From Polyangiaceae bacterium (GTDB lineage: Bacteria > Myxococcota > Polyangia > Polyangiales > Polyangiaceae): a DNA stretch of 30,001 nt. Location: assembly GCA_025936205.1 (NCBI GenBank), contig JAICTU010000036.1, positions 1 to 30,001 of the forward strand. Reading direction: 5' to 3'. Under the pieces are notes generated by a model. The model saw only the letters and a list, made by a program, of their open reading frames with translations, did not search any database and was not told where the DNA came from. Each line of letters starts with the position of its first letter. Position 1 is the first letter of the stretch. The position numbers and the translations under genes were made by a program. This document shows, piece after piece, positions 27,224 to 30,001 of the stretch.

Positions 27224-28009
27224 TTACGCCTTGAGCAGCGTCTCCACGTCCTCGTTCACGGGGGCCCGGCCCTCGATGAAGTCGGAGATGCGCGGGTCGG
27301 TGGCGGCGTGGAAGTCCCGGGGGCTGCCCTGGTAGATGATGCGCCCGCCGTGCACCATCGCGATGCGGTCGCTGATCGTGAACGCGCTCTTCATGTCGTG
27401 CGTCACCACGATGCTGGTGATGGCGAGGCGACGCTGCAGACCCATGATCAGGTGATTGACTCGCGCCGTATTGATCGGGTCGAGGCCGGTGGTGGGCTCG
27501 TCGTAGAGCACGACCTCGGGCTGCACCGCGATCGAACGCGCCAGGGCGACGCGCTTGCGCATGCCGCCGGAGAGGTCCGCGGGGTCCATGTCCTCGATGC
27601 CCGGCAAGCCCACCAGATCCAGCGCCCATGCCACGCGATCGCGCCGGTCGTTGAGGCTCATGGTCTCGCGAAAATGCTCCTCCAGCCCATAGGCGACGTT
27701 CTCCCCCACCGTCATCGAGTCGAAGAGCGCCCCGGCCTGGAATAACATCGCGATGCGTTGCCGCAGCTGGCTCAGCTCGCGCTCGTGCATCTCGGTGACC
27801 TCGGCGCCGTCGAAGCGCACCGAGCCCGCATCGGGCTTCAGCAAGCCAATCAGCATCTTCAACATCACACTTTTGCCCACGCCGGACCCCCCCACGACCG
27901 TGAGCGCGGCGCCCTTGTCGACGCTCAGGTCGAGCCCCGAGTAGACCACCTTGGGCCCGAACGCCTTGCGCACGCTGCGAAAGTGAATGAACGAGTCTTT
28001 GGCTGCCAT
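27224..28009 (-). CDS. mlaF: MlaF-type ABC transporter ATPase
   Basis: This 261-residue cytoplasmic ATPase energises MCE lipid transport. It shows Walker A (GGSGVGKS), the Q-loop (MLFQAGALFDSMTVGENVAY, typical of MlaF with GALFDS), the signature LSGGMRKRVALARSIA, Walker B (VVLYDEPTTGLDP) and the switch His (VVTHDMKSAF). The GALFDSMTVGEN segment separates MlaF from other importers. The start ATG 28009 (MAAKDSFIHF) has AAGGTAG just upstream; 19 further residues are open before it but lack a site. It opens the unit mlaF-mlaD-MNT-HEPN. The usual permease gene mlaE is not next to it in this window. Confidence 0.95.
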   Translation of the reverse strand: MAAKDSFIHFRSVRKAFGPKVVYSGLDLSVDKGAALTVVGGSGVGKSVMLKMLIGLLKPDAGSVRFDGAEVTEMHERELSQLRQRIAMLFQAGALFDSMTVGENVAYGLEEHFRETMSLNDRRDRVAWALDLVGLPGIEDMDPADLSGGMRKRVALARSIAVQPEVVLYDEPTTGLDPINTARVNHLIMGLQRRLAITSIVVTHDMKSAFTISDRIAMVHGGRIIYQGSPRDFHAATDPRISDFIEGRAPVNEDVETLLKA

Positions 28010-28082
28010 CGCTACCTTATTGAAGTTTGACGCGCCGGGAATCAAGCGGCGCGTGCGCGCGAGCACACTCTAGTTGCCCAAT

Positions 28083-28112
28083 TTGTCACCTCGGCGAAAG
28101 ACAGCGTAAAGT
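28083..28112 (+). promoter_or_regulatory. Candidate sigma-70 promoter of the OmpA gene
   Basis: TTGTCA (28083-28088) and TAAAGT (28107-28112) are separated by 18 bp, matching TTGACA at five of six and TATAAT at four of six positions. The start would lie near 28119, giving a leader of about 75 nt before the ATG at 28196. It is in the divergent gap with mlaF. Confidence 0.45.
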
Positions 28113-28195
28113 GGCGCCCAGCGTTTTGTCCACGGACCGCGAGCGGCTCCCCTGTTCGCTGGCGCGTCTTCGGCTTCTCTTACCCGGGTCAGGTC

Positions 28196-29662
28196 ATGCG
28201 TTTCCTCACTCCTTCCGTCCTTTCGAGCGCAGTGTTCGCGGCCGTGCTGGCGTCTGCCAGCGCGCAAGCGCAGGGGCTCGAAGCCAACGCCAGTGTCCAG
28301 GCAGCACCCGCTCCGATCATGACCAGCTCGAGCAGCGAGGACAACGTCTTCGCGCCGCGCGGCAACCTGTGGGAGCTGGGCATCTTCGGTGGTCTGATCT
28401 GGATGTCGGAGCGCAGCGCCTTCAACGAGGGCACGCGCCCCTACGCCGACTTCAAGCAGCCCGCTCCGGAGGTGGGCCTGCGCGTGGCGTACCTGCCGCT
28501 CTCCTTCTTGGGCCTCGAGATCGAAGGCATGGGCGCCGCCGGTGAGCTGCGCAACAGCGACAAGCAAGGCGCCACCATCTGGGCCGCCCGCGCGCACCTG
28601 CTGCTGCAGATCCCGACCACCTACGTGATCCCCTTCGTGCTCGGCGGCGCCGGCCGCATGGGCGTGATCAGCGACGATTCTGCTTCCGGCAAAGACGACG
28701 ATCCGGGGGTGCACTTCGGTGCGGGCCTGAAGTTCAACCTGCACCGCCGCCTGGCGCTGCGCCTCGAAGCGCGCGACACCATCACCAAGGAGCGGCCCGA
28801 GGCCAACACCGCGCACACCTTCGAGGGCTTGCTCGGCGTATCGCTGGTCTTCGGCCGCCCCTCGCCCAAGCCCAAGGACAGCGACGGCGACGGCGTGGTC
28901 GACCTGCAGGATCAGTGCCCGATGGAGCCGGGCCTGCTCCCCGATGGCTGCCCGATCCGCGATGCCGACGCCGACGGCTTCCCCGACGCCAAGGACAAGT
29001 GCCCGCAGGAAGCGGGCATCGCCCCCGACGGCTGTCCGATCCGCGACGCCGATGGCGACGGCGTGCTCGACGACAAGGACGAGTGCAAGGAAGTGCCGGG
29101 CGTCGCGCCCACGGGCTGCCCCGACACGGACAAGGACGGCATCCTCGATCGCGACGACAAGTGCCTCGACGAGCCGGGCGTCGCGCCCGACGGCTGCCCG
29201 CCGGACAGCGACGGCGACGGCTTCATCGACTCCAAGGACAAGTGCCCGAACGAGCCCGAGACCAAGAACGGCTTCGAAGACGACGACGGCTGCCCCGACG
29301 ATCTGCCCGTGGCGGTCAAGAAGTTCACGGGCGTGATCAAGGGCATCGAGTTCGACAACGGCAAGGCCAGCATCCGCACCGTCTCCAAGTCCACGCTGGA
29401 TGAGGCGGCGGGCATCTTGAATCAGTACCCCTCGCTCAAGGTGCAGATCGTCGGCCACACCGACAACGTCGGCAAGCGCGAGTTCAACATCAACCTGTCG
29501 GCAAAGCGCGCCGAGTCCGTGAAGGCCTACCTGGTCGATCGCGGCGTCGCTCCCGATCGCGTGCTGACGCGCGGCGAGGGCCCCGATAGCCCCATCGCCG
29601 ACAACAAGACGCGCCAGGGCCGCCAGCAGAACCGCCGCATCGAGTTCAACATCGTCAAGTGA
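28196..29662 (+). CDS. OmpA-family outer-membrane protein with thrombospondin type 3 repeats
   Basis: This 488-residue protein has a signal peptide (cleavage after AQAQ near residue 26) and an N-terminal beta-barrel (about 57-222, ending LLGVSLVFGRP). A calcium-binding TSP3 region follows (about 228-365), with repeats of the form DxDGDGxxDxxDxCP and GxAPDGCP. The C-terminal OmpA domain (about 375-488) binds peptidoglycan: VQIVGHTDNVGKREFNINLS, AKRAESVKAYLV and RQQNRRIEF contain the conserved Asp and Arg. It would tether the outer membrane to the wall. A candidate promoter lies upstream and a strong terminator downstream, so it is probably monocistronic. Length and layout are common in myxobacteria. 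Confidence 0.95.
   Translation: MRFLTPSVLSSAVFAAVLASASAQAQGLEANASVQAAPAPIMTSSSSEDNVFAPRGNLWELGIFGGLIWMSERSAFNEGTRPYADFKQPAPEVGLRVAYLPLSFLGLEIEGMGAAGELRNSDKQGATIWAARAHLLLQIPTTYVIPFVLGGAGRMGVISDDSASGKDDDPGVHFGAGLKFNLHRRLALRLEARDTITKERPEANTAHTFEGLLGVSLVFGRPSPKPKDSDGDGVVDLQDQCPMEPGLLPDGCPIRDADADGFPDAKDKCPQEAGIAPDGCPIRDADGDGVLDDKDECKEVPGVAPTGCPDTDKDGILDRDDKCLDEPGVAPDGCPPDSDGDGFIDSKDKCPNEPETKNGFEDDDGCPDDLPVAVKKFTGVIKGIEFDNGKASIRTVSKSTLDEAAGILNQYPSLKVQIVGHTDNVGKREFNINLSAKRAESVKAYLVDRGVAPDRVLTRGEGPDSPIADNKTRQGRQQNRRIEFNIVK
28877..29302 (+). repeat. TSP3 calcium-binding repeat region of the OmpA gene
   Basis: About six Asp-rich units encode DSDGDGVVDLQDQCP-type loops alternating with GLLPDGCP or GIAPDGCP stretches. 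Units are diverged at the DNA level, so this is an old protein repeat rather than a recent tandem duplication. Confidence 0.8.
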
Positions 29663-29684
29663 CGCGGTTTTGAAGGAGTTTGGG

Positions 29685-29713
29685 GGGCCGGGCCTGATCC
29701 GCCCGGCCCTTTC
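29685..29713 (+). terminator. Intrinsic terminator after the OmpA gene
   Basis: A perfect 9-bp stem GGGCCGGGC / GCCCGGCCC with a 7-nt loop (CTGATCC) is followed by TTT. It begins 23 nt after the OmpA stop. The T tract is short, as is common in GC-rich genomes. Confidence 0.8.
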
Positions 29714-29804
29714 CGGCTCCTCGGGGCGCCGGCGAACCCTTTCTGTCGCGCAGGGATCTGCCGAATCGACGGGACACGCGCTGCAGCGCGCCTAGACTCG
29801 GGGC

Positions 29805-30001
29805 ATGCGTCCCCTCTCGCTCGTCGCCCTGCTCTCTTCCCTGTCGTGTCTGGGCTGGTGGGCAGCGGTCGGTTGCGGCAGTGGCTCGCTCAACGAGGAG
29901 CGCGCGTCGACGCAGACCGCGGATCTGGCGTTGCGCCACCTGGAGCACACCTCGCCTCATCACAGCGGAACGCATCGCTGGCGGCAGCACCGTCCCCATC
30001 A
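29805..30001 (+). CDS. Lipoprotein, N-terminal fragment (runs off the window)
   Basis: From ATG 29805 an open frame runs to the window end (65 full codons). It starts MRPLSLVALLSSLSCLGWWA and goes on to AVGCGSGS, a lipoprotein signal with lipobox AVGC (Cys24). The following part is polar and His-rich (LRHLEHTSPHHSGTHRW). TAGACT at 29793-29798 lies 6 nt before the ATG and a perfect 12-bp palindrome GCGCTGCAGCGC sits at 29778-29789. The function cannot be told from this fragment; the start and lipid attachment are the supported parts. Confidence 0.6.
   Translation, partial: MRPLSLVALLSSLSCLGWWAAVGCGSGSLNEERASTQTADLALRHLEHTSPHHSGTHRWRQHRPH

Noticed and set aside
28877..29302. Periodic repeats that at first glance suggest a CRISPR or satellite array
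   Set aside because: They are in-frame, diverged protein repeats (TSP3) within the OmpA gene, with no constant repeat and no spacers.
28070..29458. A 462-codon open frame on the minus strand opposite the OmpA gene
   Set aside because: Repetitive Val/Ala/Arg translation mirrors the Asp-rich TSP3 repeats; the plus-strand gene has signal peptide, promoter and terminator.

Overview
The window is very GC-rich DNA, densely packed with genes that often overlap by 4 nt (ATGA). Its content points to a myxobacterium (Myxococcota, perhaps the Polyangiales/Sorangiineae side). The reasons are an Alternative Complex III plus A2-type caa3 oxidase operon, an ECF sigma operon with poorly characterised envelope proteins, a very large S41 protease, and an OmpA protein with thrombospondin type 3 repeats. 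The organism assignment is inference from gene content; no rRNA or tRNA gene is present.

Region 1 (1-11695, minus strand) is one respiratory operon transcribed from about 11.7 kb toward position 1: actA-actB-actC-actD-actE-actF, a 147-residue membrane protein, a Sco copper chaperone, coxB (CuA plus a C-terminal haem c), coxA and the first 25 codons of coxC. Together these would oxidise quinol (ActABCDEF), pass electrons through c-type haems and reduce O2 at an A2-type caa3 oxidase, with Sco supplying CuA. actB carries a 15-bp tandem repeat that encodes a Gly/Pro/Ser linker.

Region 2 (11696-12416) holds no gene I can support. It contains a run of unrelated short palindromes just upstream of the next operon.

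Region 3 (12417-15812, plus strand) is a four-gene unit: a secreted protein, an ECF-type sigma factor, a single-span membrane protein in the anti-sigma position and a Cys-rich lipoprotein. The last three genes are joined by ATGA overlaps. This is the best candidate in the window for an undescribed signalling system.

Region 4 (15862-23986, minus strand) holds a small secreted or barrel-like protein, a SNF2 helicase with a SWIM zinc finger, a 1038-residue S41 protease with PDZ and SH3-like regions, and a bifunctional NAD(P)HX epimerase/dehydratase whose TTG start overlaps the protease stop.

Region 5 (24143-25180, plus strand) is corA, preceded by a G10 tract and an imperfect palindrome.

Region 6 (25185-28009, minus strand) is mlaF and mlaD (lipid transport, with no permease gene beside them) followed by a minimal nucleotidyltransferase/HEPN pair of the MntA-HepT (HI0073/HI0074) type.

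Region 7 (28083-30001, plus strand) is an OmpA/TSP3 protein with a recognisable promoter and a strong intrinsic terminator, then the start of a lipoprotein gene that runs off the window.
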